64,000 bases of DNA, from positions 14,466,337 through 14,530,336 of the forward strand of contig NC_060064.1 of the NCBI RefSeq assembly GCF_020283565.1, in the 5' to 3' direction. Below, in pieces: positions 47,766 to 58,675 of this stretch. A model generated the notes under the pieces. That model was not told the origin of the DNA and did no database searches. It worked only from the letters and a program-made list of their open reading frames with translations. The DNA comes from Trifolium pratense. Taxonomy: Eukaryota > Streptophyta > Magnoliopsida > Fabales > Fabaceae. How positions within the stretch are numbered: the first letter of the stretch is position 1; each line of letters begins with the position of its first letter. The position numbers and the translations under genes were made by a program.

Positions 47766-48330
47766 AATTTTTTGTTTTTTAAATACTATTACTCATGCAA
47801 TTCGTATTGCTGATATACAGGCACCAAGAACATCTAAGGGAGTCTTAAGATCTGGCCGATCTTTTAGTAAAGATTCTCCCATGGGTCATTGGCAGAGTAT
47901 TATTGAATCCCTCAACACTATTCTCTGTACTATGAAAGAGAACTTTGTAAGAAATTAATATTATGGCTTTTTAACAATTTGAGTATGGTGTAATTACTTT
48001 TTTTACATTAGCCGTTTATGCTATTTATAAAAATTGCTTATACATGATATATTGTTTTGGGTTTTAGGTGCCTCCTGTCCTTGTCCAAAAGATCTTCTCT
48101 CAAACATTTTCATATATTAACATTCAACTCTTCAACAGGTATGTAGTTTTTGCATGCATCCTTTGACATAATTTTTTTGTTTGTCATGGAGTTTTGATCT
48201 TAATGTTTAACATTCTGTTTTTAATAAATGATTGGTAGTCTTCTTCTGCGGCGTGATTGTTGTCCATTCAGCAATGGAGAATATGTGAAGGTTGATTTAG
48301 CAGAATTGGAGATGTGGTGCTGCCAAGCAA

Positions 48331-48662
48331 AGGAGGAGGTATTCATTTTTTGTTTACTGTATTGTGCTAGATAGATCGAGTCATTGCATAAATTAATTAG
48401 GCGCTTAATAATATAAGGCAATCATCTATTGCTACTCTGTATGGATTTTGGGTTGGTAATATCCGTCTTCGGAAACTCTAACCAAATTGCCTTATAGATT
48501 GAGGAGGAGGTATTCATTTTTTGTTTCCTGTATTGTGCTAGATAGATTGAGTTATTGCATAAATTAATTATGCGCTTAATACTATAAGGCAATCATCTAT
48601 TGCTACTCTGTATGGCTTTTGGGTTGGTAATATGCGTCTTCGGAAAGTCTAACCAAATTGCC
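48331..48662 (+). repeat. 166-bp tandem duplication in a myosin intron
   Basis: The stretch from 'gaggaggtattcattttttg' to 'ctaaccaaattgccttatagattg' (48331-48497) is repeated with small changes at 48498-48662, including the exon donor. Also present in copy B (62954-63285), so it predates the block duplication. Confidence 0.8.
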
Positions 48663-48731
48663 TTGGGTTTGCAGTATGCTGAGACATCTTGGGATTAGCT
48701 CAAGCACATTAGACAAGCAGTTGGATTCTTG

Positions 48732-50792
48732 GTTAGTGTTTCTAGTTTCATAATATGGCACCATTTATCTTACTGATGTTGTTACAAAATTTTGATAATC
48801 AATGTGGTTTACCATGCGTCATGTTTTGTTTCCACTTACTAATTAATGATTATCAAAGATTAAAGAATAAAGACTTGTCATTTTATATCATAGTTACAAA
48901 GAATAAAGATTATCAGTATTTGTCATTTTTTTTATAATCGCTGCTACTATTGATTTGTACCAATTGTTCTTCCAAATAAAAGAATAGTTTTTTTATATGA
49001 TTAGTCGAACTATTATAAAATAAAAGAATATTAAGATATTCGTTTATCCATTTTACAGCGAGTTGATTTTTGGATATCAGGAACAATTTGATATTATAAT
49101 AAAATCGATGATAGCTACAGATGCATAATCAAATTTCTTTGATCATTCGTTCTTTTTTATTTTTGGACTTTGATTACATTACACTCAAATTGAATCGTGA
49201 ACCTGTTTTTCTGCAGCATGGTTTATCAAAATAAAAAAAAATGTTGATCTTTCATCAAGGCATGGATACCTCAAGTTTTGATTTGCTTCTCTCTTTTTTA
49301 AATATTTTAGTTTTCAATAACTCCATCGCTTTTGAATGCATATTTTTTTATTTTTATTTTTTTGAAAAAGCTAAAATTGAATGCATATTTTCTTGATATT
49401 TTATTTCCTCCATGTTGCAGGAAGGTAATTTGTGAACACCGATTCCTTCTGTTACTACTTCTATCTTTCTTTTGTTTGATATTCATGTTTTGTATTCTTA
49501 TTATTATTTTTGATATTCATGTTTTGTATTCTTATTCTTATTCTTATTCCTTCTGTTACTGGTTCTATCTTTCTGCAGTGTAGTTTGTTTTGAAACAATA
49601 ACATTGTAAGTAGCATCAAGCCTCAGGTTTATTTTGCTACCATGTACTTGGGTTGTGAACTATTTTTATTTTCATTTCTCTGCTTATTGTCTAGTCGATA
49701 TACTTCTTTGTTCTATGTTTGGCTTTTTTTATTGGAATTCTGACAGTGCAAATGTTTACATGATTCTATGTTTGTCTGGTGATTTGGTCGTCGGAAAAGG
49801 TTTTATATTTATCTTCTTTTATTGGTTTGAGTGGTTTCAATTTTTATTAATGATTTAGATGATGATTGATACAAATGATACTCCTAAAAAGATACCCTTT
49901 TGGTTACAGTGGTCCAGGACTCCTCTGTGTTAGGAGGAAGCCAAAATTGTGTCACACATCATGTGCAGGCTTTAATTGGGTTATCTCTTCTAAGACTCTT
50001 TACATTTCAGTCTACGTTGGATACTTAGCATCTACTTTTGTCTGTTTCATTTAGTTTTCTGTGTGGGTGAAACAGGAGATAAATGTGTGGGGTGCTCGTG
50101 GAATCTGAGGCAGACATAGGTTCTCATACTTTTTTTGTGCTTTAGGAATTTCGGTATTACATTTTCAAAACAACGCAGGCAGTTACTGCACGAACGAGTA
50201 GCTAATCTATGGCCTCCAGGTCAGTATTAATTTTGTTGGCAACCAAATTTCAAACGACGCACAATACCTAGAGTTTACTTCTTTTTTTGTTTTTTTTTTC
50301 CAATCTGAAATTGTGAGCTTTCGTGATTTGGTTTGTGTGACCTTACTTTTGGTTTTATGCTATTGAATTAACAAATTGTGGTGAGAAATATGTGTACATT
50401 CCTTTCATTCTTCCTGTATGGTCTTCTTTTATTGTTAAGAAAAATAAGATATTTTGCATAATCTGCTTGGGTAGGAAAATCTAGAGCCAACATAAATGCA
50501 TGCCAGAGATTGTTTAATTATTAGTCGCGCAGTCTTCTAGGTGGTTTTGCCAAAAAATAAAATAAATGATGATGCTACCGATTCTGCAAAAATCGTATTT
50601 TTAATTGGTTAAATGAATGTGCACCATACTCAACTGATTACCCCAAGGGGGACATGGCAGCATCACATAGCAGAATTTCAGTGATGACAAATAGGAATTT
50701 TTTGCAGTACTAAACATGTTCAATTTCTTCAAAATTCCTTGGTCTATTTTCCTGACACACGGGTTTTTTTGTCTTCGTAATAATTTGCAAGA
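48732..50792 (+). other. repeat DNA between myosin copy A and NDX copy B
   Basis: 48732-49030 is AT-rich and shared with 63355-63690. From about 49040 it is homologous to about 37393-39060 of unit 2, with a small insertion near 49345-49380 and an expanded 'ttcttatt' stretch near 49500-49550. No gene is recognised. Confidence 0.5.
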
Positions 50793-51180
50793 ATGATCAT
50801 TGCTAAGGAAGAACCATCTGGCAGTGGTATACAGACAAGTAGTAACCACTTGAATGTGACTAGGATCCGTGATACTATTTTTTTATGACATCAACTGTTT
50901 TAATGACAGGAATTTAAATAAGTTCCATTTATTTGTTTGAGAAGACGTTAAACTTGATGCCAGCAGTACAGGAATTGCACAAACTCAACTCTCAGGACCT
51001 TTGTAGATTATTAAAGGATGCCGGCAATTTTTCTGTTCACTACCGTACTGGAAAAGGAGTGCTTCTGGAGGTTGCCTCATTCTTAGCATCTTGATTTTAT
51101 TTTATTTATTTTTATGAGACTATTTTTTCGAATTTTAGTTGTGTACACAGATTGATATGGACAAGCTTGCAAGATACAGA
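50793..51180 (+). pseudogene. NDX: nodulin homeobox (NDX) N-terminal exons, copy B
   Basis: Second copy of the NDX piece: ATG 50793 (MIIAKEEPSGSGIQ), exon 50945-51070 and a third exon from 51151 that reads IDMDKLARYRQ, as in NDX proteins. The exon 2 acceptor changed from cag to aag and the following ATG to ACG, so splicing is probably impaired. Confidence 0.6.
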
Positions 51181-52105
51181 CAAAGGTGACAATCTCTTGT
51201 TTATTGTACCAACATATCAATGCGTATTTGTGAAAAGCTCTGTCATTCTTTACCAACATAATCATCCTAAGACATTGCATCCAAGTGCAGTCATTATATC
51301 TTGAATACGACGGCTTTTTCAAAAAAACAAATAAAGCGATGTGGTGCCTGGATGCTATACCAGCAGTGTTTGTTTCAAATATTATAGAAGGCCTGATCGG
51401 GATTTCTTGGACATGAGTTTTGTGACACTTCTTTCACAATCACCGGATCTGGTAAAAACCTGGTTTGTTCATTGAATTGTTTGGAATTAATTTTTCAGGC
51501 TATGATTGCACGTGTATTGAATTATATGAACCTGTGTTTAGGTAGATTAGTGTGTTGAAACAAGGTAGTTCTATGTAAGTATGAAGCCTTAATTTAATTT
51601 GATGACCTCTACTGGATTATAAGTTATTTTTGTTTCAGTGTTACTCTTTCTACTATTTTTATTATACATTCTTTGCAATTTCCTCTTTTAAATTCACTTG
51701 GATATTTCATGAGAGATAAAGCTATGAATGTGCAACCGTGGCAGAGGTTATTCTTCAAAATGTTTGTTCTATACCTTTGGTTCTCAAGTTTACATGATTC
51801 TTGAGAATCTGTATTTTAGTTCTGTGTAGTGTTTGTTACTTTAATCTTCTTGACGAAGGCAATTAAAAGAGTGTAAATGGTAAATATTTCGTTTGGTCTT
51901 GTGTAGGACTTCATCGGGTACCTCTTTTGAAGAACAACTGTAAGAAGTCTGTTAGTGAAATATATGCAGCAGTGACAAAAGCAAATGACCAAAGCTTATG
52001 AGGTAACTCCGCATAGTGTAGAAAGGTGCGGGTTTTAATAATACAACAATGCCTTCTTTCATCTGTGACATTTAGTTTAACGTTCGATGTGTTGTGAAGT
52101 TAGAG
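51181..52105 (+). other. DNA between NDX copy B and CYCB1 copy 5
   Basis: Longer than the equivalent in unit 1, with about 500 bp (51560-52080) not seen elsewhere here. Contains 'aggcctgatcgggatttcttggacatgag' (51388), which could read RPDRDFLDMSFVTLLSQSPD in frame with the shared 'ttttgtgacacttctttcac'. Possibly a further NDX exon. Unproven. Confidence 0.4.
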
Positions 52106-52749
52106 GTGTCATATTGAGATAAAAAACCGGTGAAGAAGAACGGTGTATCAGGTGAAGGAAGGAACCGAAGAGCACTTCTTGATATTGGGAATGTTGTCAC
52201 TCTAAAAGGTGTTGAAGTCAAGGCAAATCGCCCTGTCACAAGGTTCTTTCCCTATCTCTCTCTCTCTCTCATATTCTCTCTGATTTTGTGATTTTCTCTC
52301 TGATTTTATCCCTCTCTGATTCCCTATTGATTTTGATGATTCTTTTAGGAGTTTTTGTGCACAACAACTTGCCAATGCTGAAGCAGCAAAAGTTAATGAG
52401 AATAACAAGGTTCTCTTATATTATTTGTTCAATCTTTCTTTGATTAATTTAGTTTAATTATGATTGTTGTTTTCTGATTTTTTGTATTGTTTTGAAATTG
52501 TAGAAACAGGCTTGTGCCAATGTTCCTACTGCTTCTGTTGATGGAGTTGCAGCAGTGTCTAAAAGAGTGCCCCCTAAACCAGCTGTTCAGAAGAAAGTCA
52601 CTGCAAAACCAAAGCCTGTTGAAGTCATTCAAATCTCAGATGAAAAGGACGGTGAAGACATGACTGTGCACAAGAAAAAGGAAGCAGATGTTAATTCCAA
52701 GAAAAAACGACCACGCACTCTTACTTCTGTTCTCACAGCCAGAAGCAAG
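52106..52749 (+). pseudogene. CYCB1: CYCB1 exons 2-4, copy 5 (best preserved)
   Basis: The only place with the three exons in natural order: 52106-52242, 52349-52409 and 52504-52749. From 52123 it is open and joins in frame: KKPVKKNGVSGEGRNRRALL, D-box RRALLDIGN, VEVKANRPVT, then Arg across the splice and SFCAQLLANAEAAKVNENNK, KQACANV and the linker to SVLTARSK. The start of exon 2 is poor, with TGA (52115-52117) and no GDAVVGGG. Exon 1 and the cyclin box are missing. It has GAA where other copies have the exon 2 stop, so it is closest to the parent gene. Confidence 0.82.
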
Positions 52750-52845
52750 CAAGTTTGGTTCTTCTGTTATGAACCATGTATTAGAACCCCTATTTCACCT
52801 ATGTTAAGTTTTTGCCTTTTTTTCCACTAACACTTGTCATTACAG

Positions 52846-52912
52846 GTACTGATTCAACAAAGTACAACTTCTTCAAGGCATAGATGCAGTAGAAGCTGAA
52901 ATCAAGAGGATG
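52846..52912 (+). other. unidentified 67-bp exon-like segment, copy 3
   Basis: Same segment as 27529-27595, with 'caacaaagtac' for 'caacgaagtac' and other changes. Splice-like borders kept. Confidence 0.4.
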
Positions 52913-54365
52913 GTAAGAGTTTAGTTGTATACATATGACTTTGACATAAAGATGTGGTATGTTATGGATCATGCATTTTAATTCATTTTTGCTATGCATA
53001 TGATTCTTTATGAATAATGAATTTGCATGTTCTTTTTAGTAGTTTTTGTTATGAGTATGTATGTACTATTAGGAATTTGAGTATTAGGAGAGCTTTATAA
53101 TTTATGATTCCACTGTATATCTGCCTTTTTCAAGAAGAGGAGTTGAATATATATGATTCTGGTGTACATCTCTTAGCTTGGCTATTATGGGAATTTTATG
53201 ATACGTCATTCACAATTATTGGCTCTGGATACGTCTAAATTCGTCGTAGATTATGTCATTGAATTATTCTGTACGTTTTTTCTAGGCTTTGATCTGACTT
53301 TATGTGTTGAAACAATTAAGTTCGTTATAATATCAAGCAATGAGTTAAGTTTAATATTAATTCTTATTGTTTATTCTTCTCAATTTACCGAAAGAGGTAT
53401 ATATATGAATGTTTGACTATGCCGGGTATTATAATCTGTTGGGGGTTTACTTCCCTTAATACTATATTTTTCGTACAGATTCTTGTCCTGCATTTGTTTT
53501 ATTTAGTTTGTATCATTCTTGAGAATCTGTGTATGTTTTAGTTTTGTGCAGTGGCCTAAATTGTGTCATTTCATATTGACGGAAAATCGTTGCAATGATC
53601 CATTGGGTGCGTCGAATAATTCCCACTGTTAAATTGCTTAAATTTGGTCATTTCTAGTAAGACTAAATTGTGCCATTTCAGTCTTTGTTTGATACTTGGC
53701 TTGGCATATAATTTTGCATTTCCTTTGAGTGTTTTGTGTGGTTGTTGGATGGCTTATGAATGCGTCGTGTGCTTTGGAGCCAGTGACAGACTGAGGTTAA
53801 CTACTTTTCATTTAATTCAGCTTTGGGATCTGTCATGTTTTTACTTGTTGTGTCCTGCTAGTCTTGGTGATTGTGTGTTTGTGCATGAGGAACATTAGAG
53901 CTGAAGCATATAAGATTCTAAAGTATATCTTTTCTCCCTCCCCTTGAATGAGGAATTCTACACTGAATTTTACTTAAGCTGCTTTGGTGCTTTATTTGAT
54001 CTGTCTGTGGTATAGGTGGGGGCCTAAATTTTGTACCGTTTCACATAGAGGACCAGAATCTCCAATTGGCTGTGACTTGTGACATATGTTCGCATTATTG
54101 TTATGCTTTCATTTGGTGATCTCCAATTGGTTGTGACTTCTACTGTGTGGTAGTTCTTCATAGCATGGCTCCTCGAGATTTGATTATTCTATCTTTCTCA
54201 TGATTGTATATTATATCTCATTGGTGGTTTTGGTTGATTTTTTGTTTCTGATGTTTTCTGTTCTTGATTTCTTTAACCTAATAAGCTGCTTTCCATCTTG
54301 CTGGTTTCAATCTCAGAGTTTATTGTACCTTGAATAAGACTCAACGTTGTTTTGCAATGTTATAG
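52913..54365 (+). other. unidentified intronic-type DNA, third copy
   Basis: Homologous to 27596-29018 and 34068-35494. It has about 40 extra bp near 53675-53725 (cagtctttgtttgatacttggc...) and lacks about 12 bp near 54190. Confidence 0.5.
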
Positions 54366-54780
54366 GTGATGCTGTAGTGAGGGGAGGGAAATCGGTGAAA
54401 GAGAACGGTGCAGCAGGTTAAGGAAGGAACCGGAGATTTCTTCTTGACGCAGTACGGAAGCGCTAGGTTAGCAAAACGCTAAACCTAATGGATAAAGACA
54501 AGCCGCAAACACAAACTTGTCAAAATAGGGTTTCGGAGTCCACCGAAACAGTAATTTGGAATCCACCAAATTTGAGAAAAATCTCTGAATTTTTATTGAA
54601 TCAAAAAGTTCCCTTCAAGGCTACAATAATTTAGTTTAAATAGGAGTGAAAAATAAAATTAACAAATCTCCTAAAAGATTGTAAAAATAAAAACAACAAA
54701 CCTAGCTAAATAAAAATTACAAATCTACCTAAAATATAAAAATAACTAACCTAGGTGAAATATAAAAATAAGAAATCAAC

Positions 54781-55830
54781 CTAAAATATAATAAAACTAA
54801 ATCTAACTAAAATAATAATATACAGAAGAAATCCTCCTACATCAGTCTCCTCTACCTCAAAAGAACTCGACCCCGAGTTCTCGTTTTGATAAAGAGCTTC
54901 CTTTGCAGGTTGACTCCTCCAATGAACAAGAGACCACCCTCCTGGATCCCATTGAAAGAAGTGAGAGGACCTGTCTCGTGTCAACACATCCAAATGAGGT
55001 ATTAGAATATCTGGGGTGCAATTCTCAGTGAAGTTTAGCACTGCAGAAGCAGCATGAGCCTGTACTCGAGCATTTTCAAAATCATCCATGGCACCAGCTA
55101 ATGCCGAAAGCACTAAGTGGTGATATTTAACTTGCAAGTCTGGCCCTAAATCTGTGGACAACTGCCCAATTGCGTTTATAGCCGTCCATCGCACCCTAGG
55201 GTGTGGGTGAGAAAATGAATTCAAAACCATTGACAATACATGCTCCAGATTCTTTGTCATCACTTTTGAACAACCCTCTGCAATTTGTGCGATGGCAGCG
55301 AGCGCAGCATTGTGCTTTTGCCATTCAGGGGAAACCAAGTAAGTCGGCAACAACTCAGACGCAACCGGCACAAGCGTGTTCCCACCCAAAGAAATTGAAA
55401 GTTTGTCCAAACATTCCTGTCCAAATCCATAGTTAGTAGTCTCACCAGCATCCTCATCCTCGGTCAGTGCAGCATGCCAAGCAGGATCATCTTCAATATC
55501 CACCAAGGAATCAGGGTAAGTTTGTTTGCATAAATTGAAGAGATTTTCGGCTTGGGAACGGTGGTCGTTGGAGGTTGACATGAGATTTGTAATTAGGGAT
55601 TCGAAGTGAGTGGAATCTTGGCTGAGAATTAACGCCATCTGAGTTTGGTTGTTTGGATCGTTGGCGGCGGCCATGGTGAGAGAGGCGGTGGCGGAGGAAT
55701 TGAATTGAGTTTTTTGAGTGGTGGTGTTGTTGGATAACTTTGTCACCTGTGTTGTCAGAGCTGTGATGGCCGTGGTTAAAGCCGTCATGGCACCGTAAAA
55801 CTCTGCTTTCGTCACCAGGTGATCTCCCAT
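54781..55830 (-). CDS. gag - importin-5 fragment - pol-end fusion ORF
   Basis: 349 aa. Residues 1-40 (MGDHLVTKAEFYGAMTALTT...) are the gag-like start shared with element 2. Residues of about 41-110 run through importin 5' leader into its start (MAAANDPNN, ILSQDSTHFESLITNLMS, AENLFNLCKQTYPDSL). Then, after a jump, VDIEDDPAWHAALTEDEDAG, SLGGNTLVPVASE, AALAAIAQIAEGCSKVM, HPRVRWTAINAIGQLSTDLG and NFTENCTPDIL match HEAT repeats of the nuclear import receptor importin-5. The end (SLVHWRSQPAKEALYQ...) is pol-end-like and the stop lies in the LTR. About 230 importin residues are skipped and no intron is present, as expected from captured mRNA. Whether the fusion is translated is unknown. Confidence 0.85.
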   Translation of the reverse strand: MGDHLVTKAEFYGAMTALTTAITALTTQVTKLSNNTTTQKTQFNSSATASLTMAAANDPNNQTQMALILSQDSTHFESLITNLMSTSNDHRSQAENLFNLCKQTYPDSLVDIEDDPAWHAALTEDEDAGETTNYGFGQECLDKLSISLGGNTLVPVASELLPTYLVSPEWQKHNAALAAIAQIAEGCSKVMTKNLEHVLSMVLNSFSHPHPRVRWTAINAIGQLSTDLGPDLQVKYHHLVLSALAGAMDDFENARVQAHAASAVLNFTENCTPDILIPHLDVLTRDRSSHFFQWDPGGWSLVHWRSQPAKEALYQNENSGSSSFEVEETDVGGFLLYIIILVRFSFIIF

Positions 55831-55863
55831 CTGATCACGTTAGAAAAAGAATAGGAGAAACCT

Positions 55864-55875
55864 GCTCTGATACCA
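55864..55875 (-). promoter_or_regulatory. tRNA-iMet primer binding site, element 1
   Basis: The minus strand reads tggtatcagagc, 2 bases after the LTR end; standard plant initiator-Met site. Confidence 0.9.
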
Positions 55876-56280
55876 ACTGACGCAATACGGAAGCGCTAGG
55901 TTAGCAAAACGCTAAACCTAATGGATAAAGACAAGCCGCAAACACAAACTTGTCAAAATAGGGTTTCGGAGTCCACCGAAACAGTAATTTGGAATCCACC
56001 AAATTTGAGAAAAATCTCTGAATTTTTATTGAATCAAAAAGTTCCCTTCAAGGCTACAATAATTTAGTTTAAATAGGAGTGAGAAATAAAAATAACAAAT
56101 CTCCTAAAAGATTGTAAAAGAAAATAACAAACCTAACTAAATAAAAATAACAAATCTACCTAAAATATAAAAATAACTAACGTAGGTGAAATATAAAAAT
56201 AAGAAATCAACCTAAAATATAATAAAACTAAATCTAACTAAAATAATAATATACAGCAGAAATCCTCCTACATCACTTCT

Positions 56281-58675
56281 TGATATTGGAAATGTGGTCA
56301 CTCTAAAAGGTGTTGAAGTCAAGCCAAATCGCCCTGTCACAAGGTTCTTTTCCTATCTCTCTCTCACATTCTCTCTGATTTTGTGATTTTTTCTCTGATT
56401 TTGAGATTCCATCTCTGATTCCCTTTGATTTTGAGATTCCATCTCTGATTCCCTATTTGATTTTGAGATTCCATCTCTGATTCCCTATTTGATTTTGATG
56501 ATTCTTTTAGTAGTTTTTGTGCACAACTACTTGGCAATGCTCAAACAGCAGCAGGTAATGAGAATAACAAGGTTCTCTTATATTATTTGTTGAATCTCTT
56601 TTTTTAATTGATTTAATTTAGTTTATGTTATTCATTGGTAGGTTAGTGATGATGACCCCCTATTTGATTTTGATGATTCTTTTAGTAGTGTTTGTGCACA
56701 ACTACTAGCCAATGCTCAAGCAGCAGCAGTTAATGAGAATAACAAGGTTCTCTTATATTATTTGTTGAATCTCTTTCTTTTAATTGATTTAATTTAGTTT
56801 ATGTTATTTATTGGTAGGTTAGTGATGATGATTGTTTTCTGATTTTTGTATTGTTTTGAGTAAGATTTACACGGGTTTGGTATACAACAAAAGTTTCCTA
56901 CTTTTTCAAACACTGAACCTTTTTTTTTTAAACAAAACACTGAACCTTTTTAATCACCGTCTTAAGTGTCTTATGAGGACGAATCAACCTTACACGTGAA
57001 CCATAATGTTCAGTGGTCTGTGTTACATATTTTTTCTAAGCTTTAATTTGGTGATCTGTACTCATATTTGAATTCTTCACATTTCATTATAGTTGTTTCA
57101 GCATGCACACTTGATTCCTTTGTGAAAGCTTATGGTGAGGTTATCATATTCTTCCAGTGCTGAAGTTTTAGTGAGTTTGTGTAACGTTTTACTCCGTGGT
57201 TTAACATACAAAATTATGGAGTAACTCTTCCCTTCCCAAGGTAAGGATTTTCGACAACTTGGTTAGGTGGTGTAATGGTGTTTGTTATGATGACCTGTTT
57301 CATTGGCCCACAAACTCTTCTTGTATTGAAGTATTAGTAGGCTTAAATTGTGACGTTTCATATTGAGCACACCATGATATTAAATTGATAGTGAGGATAT
57401 GATGTTGATCTATAGTTCATGATTTGTTAGTTATTCTTAGGTGTTGCAGAAGAGGATATGGTTTTGATTTAAGTCTTGATATGCTTTTCTCATGATCAAA
57501 TTTCTCTTGACTCTTCTTTTACCCATCAAGATTTTGTTTTGTATAATTTTTTGATATAATTCTTTGTTTGGTAATCGAGAGACGCGTTTATCCGTTTTGC
57601 AGCCGGCTAATAGATTTTGATGTCTAGAATGCGTTCATAAATGGACAAGAGCACAGAGCCAATAGTTTTAATTTGGTGATCTCTAGTAAATTCTTTTTGT
57701 TTCAATCTTAATCGATTCGGAGAGCATAAATTTCATGATTTGTTATTTATTCTTAGGTGCTGCTGGAGAGGATATGATTTTGATTTACGTCTGGATATGC
57801 TCTCAGAATTCACACAATCAAACTTCTCTTGACTCTTCTTTTACTCATCAAGATTTTGTTTTGTATTATTTTTTGATATAATTCTTTGTTTGATAATCGA
57901 GAGATGTGTTTCTCCGTTTCACAGTGGGCAATGAAGTTTCGATGGAATGCCTTGATAAATTCATTTTGTTTCCATATAGTGTTTTTTGATATATCTTGTC
58001 AAACTATTGAAAATAAAAGAATATCAAAATATCTGTTTATGCATTGCAGGAAGCTGATTTCTGGAACAATTTGATATTATAATAAAAACGATGATAGCTA
58101 CAGATGCATAATCAAATTTCTTTGATCATTCGTTCTTTCTGATTTTTATTTTTGGGCTTTGATTTCTGCAGCATGGTTTATCAAAATCAAAAAAATGTTG
58201 ATCTTTCATCAAGGCATGGAGACCTCAAGTTTTGATTTGCTTTTCTCTTTTTTAATTATTTTAGTTTTCAATAACTCCATCGCTTTTGAATGCATATTTT
58301 CTTGATATTTTATTTCCTTCGATGTTGCAGGGAGGTAATTTGTGAACACTGATTCCTTTTGTTACTGGTTCAATCTTTCTGTTGTTTGATCTTCATGTTT
58401 TGTATTCTTATTCTTTTCTGGTCTTTTGATTTTGTTCTGGCTTAGACCGCCATACATGTGAATTGAAATATGACACGCTGTTTTCTGCAATGTAGTTTGT
58501 TTTGAAACAATAACATTCTAAGTAGCATCAAGCCTCAGGTTTATTTTGCTACCATGTACTTGGGTTGTGAACTATTTTTATTTTCATTTCTATTCTTATT
58601 GTCTAGTCGATTTACTTCTTTGTTCTATGTTTGGCTTTTTTTATCTGAATTCTGACAGTGCAAAAGTTTACATGA
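56281..58675 (+). repeat. repeat copy 6 after LTR element 1
   Basis: Continues the CYCB1/unidentified block as in copy 4 (41862-44300). It has three 'gattttgagattccatctctgattccct' units in intron 2, and deletions around 57405-57450 and 57950-57960. It leads directly into myosin copy B. Confidence 0.75.
56511..56571 (+). pseudogene. CYCB1: CYCB1 exon 3, copy 6
   Basis: 61 nt encoding SFCAQLLGNAQTAAGNENNK. A duplicate at about 56685-56747 (CAQLLANAQAAAVNENNK-like) is better preserved here than in other copies. Confidence 0.72.

Larger units (their letters stand above)
45567..48731 (+). pseudogene. class XI myosin tail (dilute domain), copy A
   Basis: Exons recognisable by coding and GT-AG borders: 46782-46858 (TPVKKFGTEADSKLRRSYI), 47088-47270 ([20 protein letters not shown] then [11 protein letters not shown]), 47821-47946 (APRTSKGVLRSGRS, GHWQSIIESLN), 48068-48138 (VPPVLVQKIFSQTFSYINIQ), 48239-48338 (LLLRRDCCPFSNGEYVK) and 48675-48731 (LKHIRQAVGFL). 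They match the globular cargo-binding tail of plant myosin XI, the motor for organelle movement on actin. Exons 3-5 splice in phase. TAG replaces Glu in SWDELK (last exon), and the first exon ends early. The motor domain and the protein end are absent, so this is a fragment. Confidence 0.85.
54440..56280 (-). mobile_element. non-autonomous LTR retrotransposon 1 with importin-5 cargo
   Basis: LTRs 54445-54844 (400 bp) and 55878-56275 (398 bp), both TG...CA, flanked by target duplication CTTCT (54440-54444, 56276-56280). The initiator-Met primer site is at 55864-55875 (minus strand tggtatcagagc) and a purine-rich tract at 54845-54858, so it runs on the minus strand. The LTRs differ at roughly ten positions by eye. 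There is no protease, reverse transcriptase or integrase; it must depend on a helper. It carries one fused ORF of 349 codons. Confidence 0.93.
54366..56343 (+). pseudogene. CYCB1: CYCB1 exon 2, copy 6, split by an LTR element
   Basis: Exon parts 54366-54444 and 56281-56343 are separated by the insertion described next. The TAA before the D-box is present, so the exon was already dead when hit. Removing the insert and one target copy restores 'cttcttgatattgg' as in copy 4. Confidence 0.8.

Noticed and set aside
55203..55436. Plus-strand frame opposite the importin fusion
   Set aside because: Shadow of the minus-strand fusion ORF; no motif.
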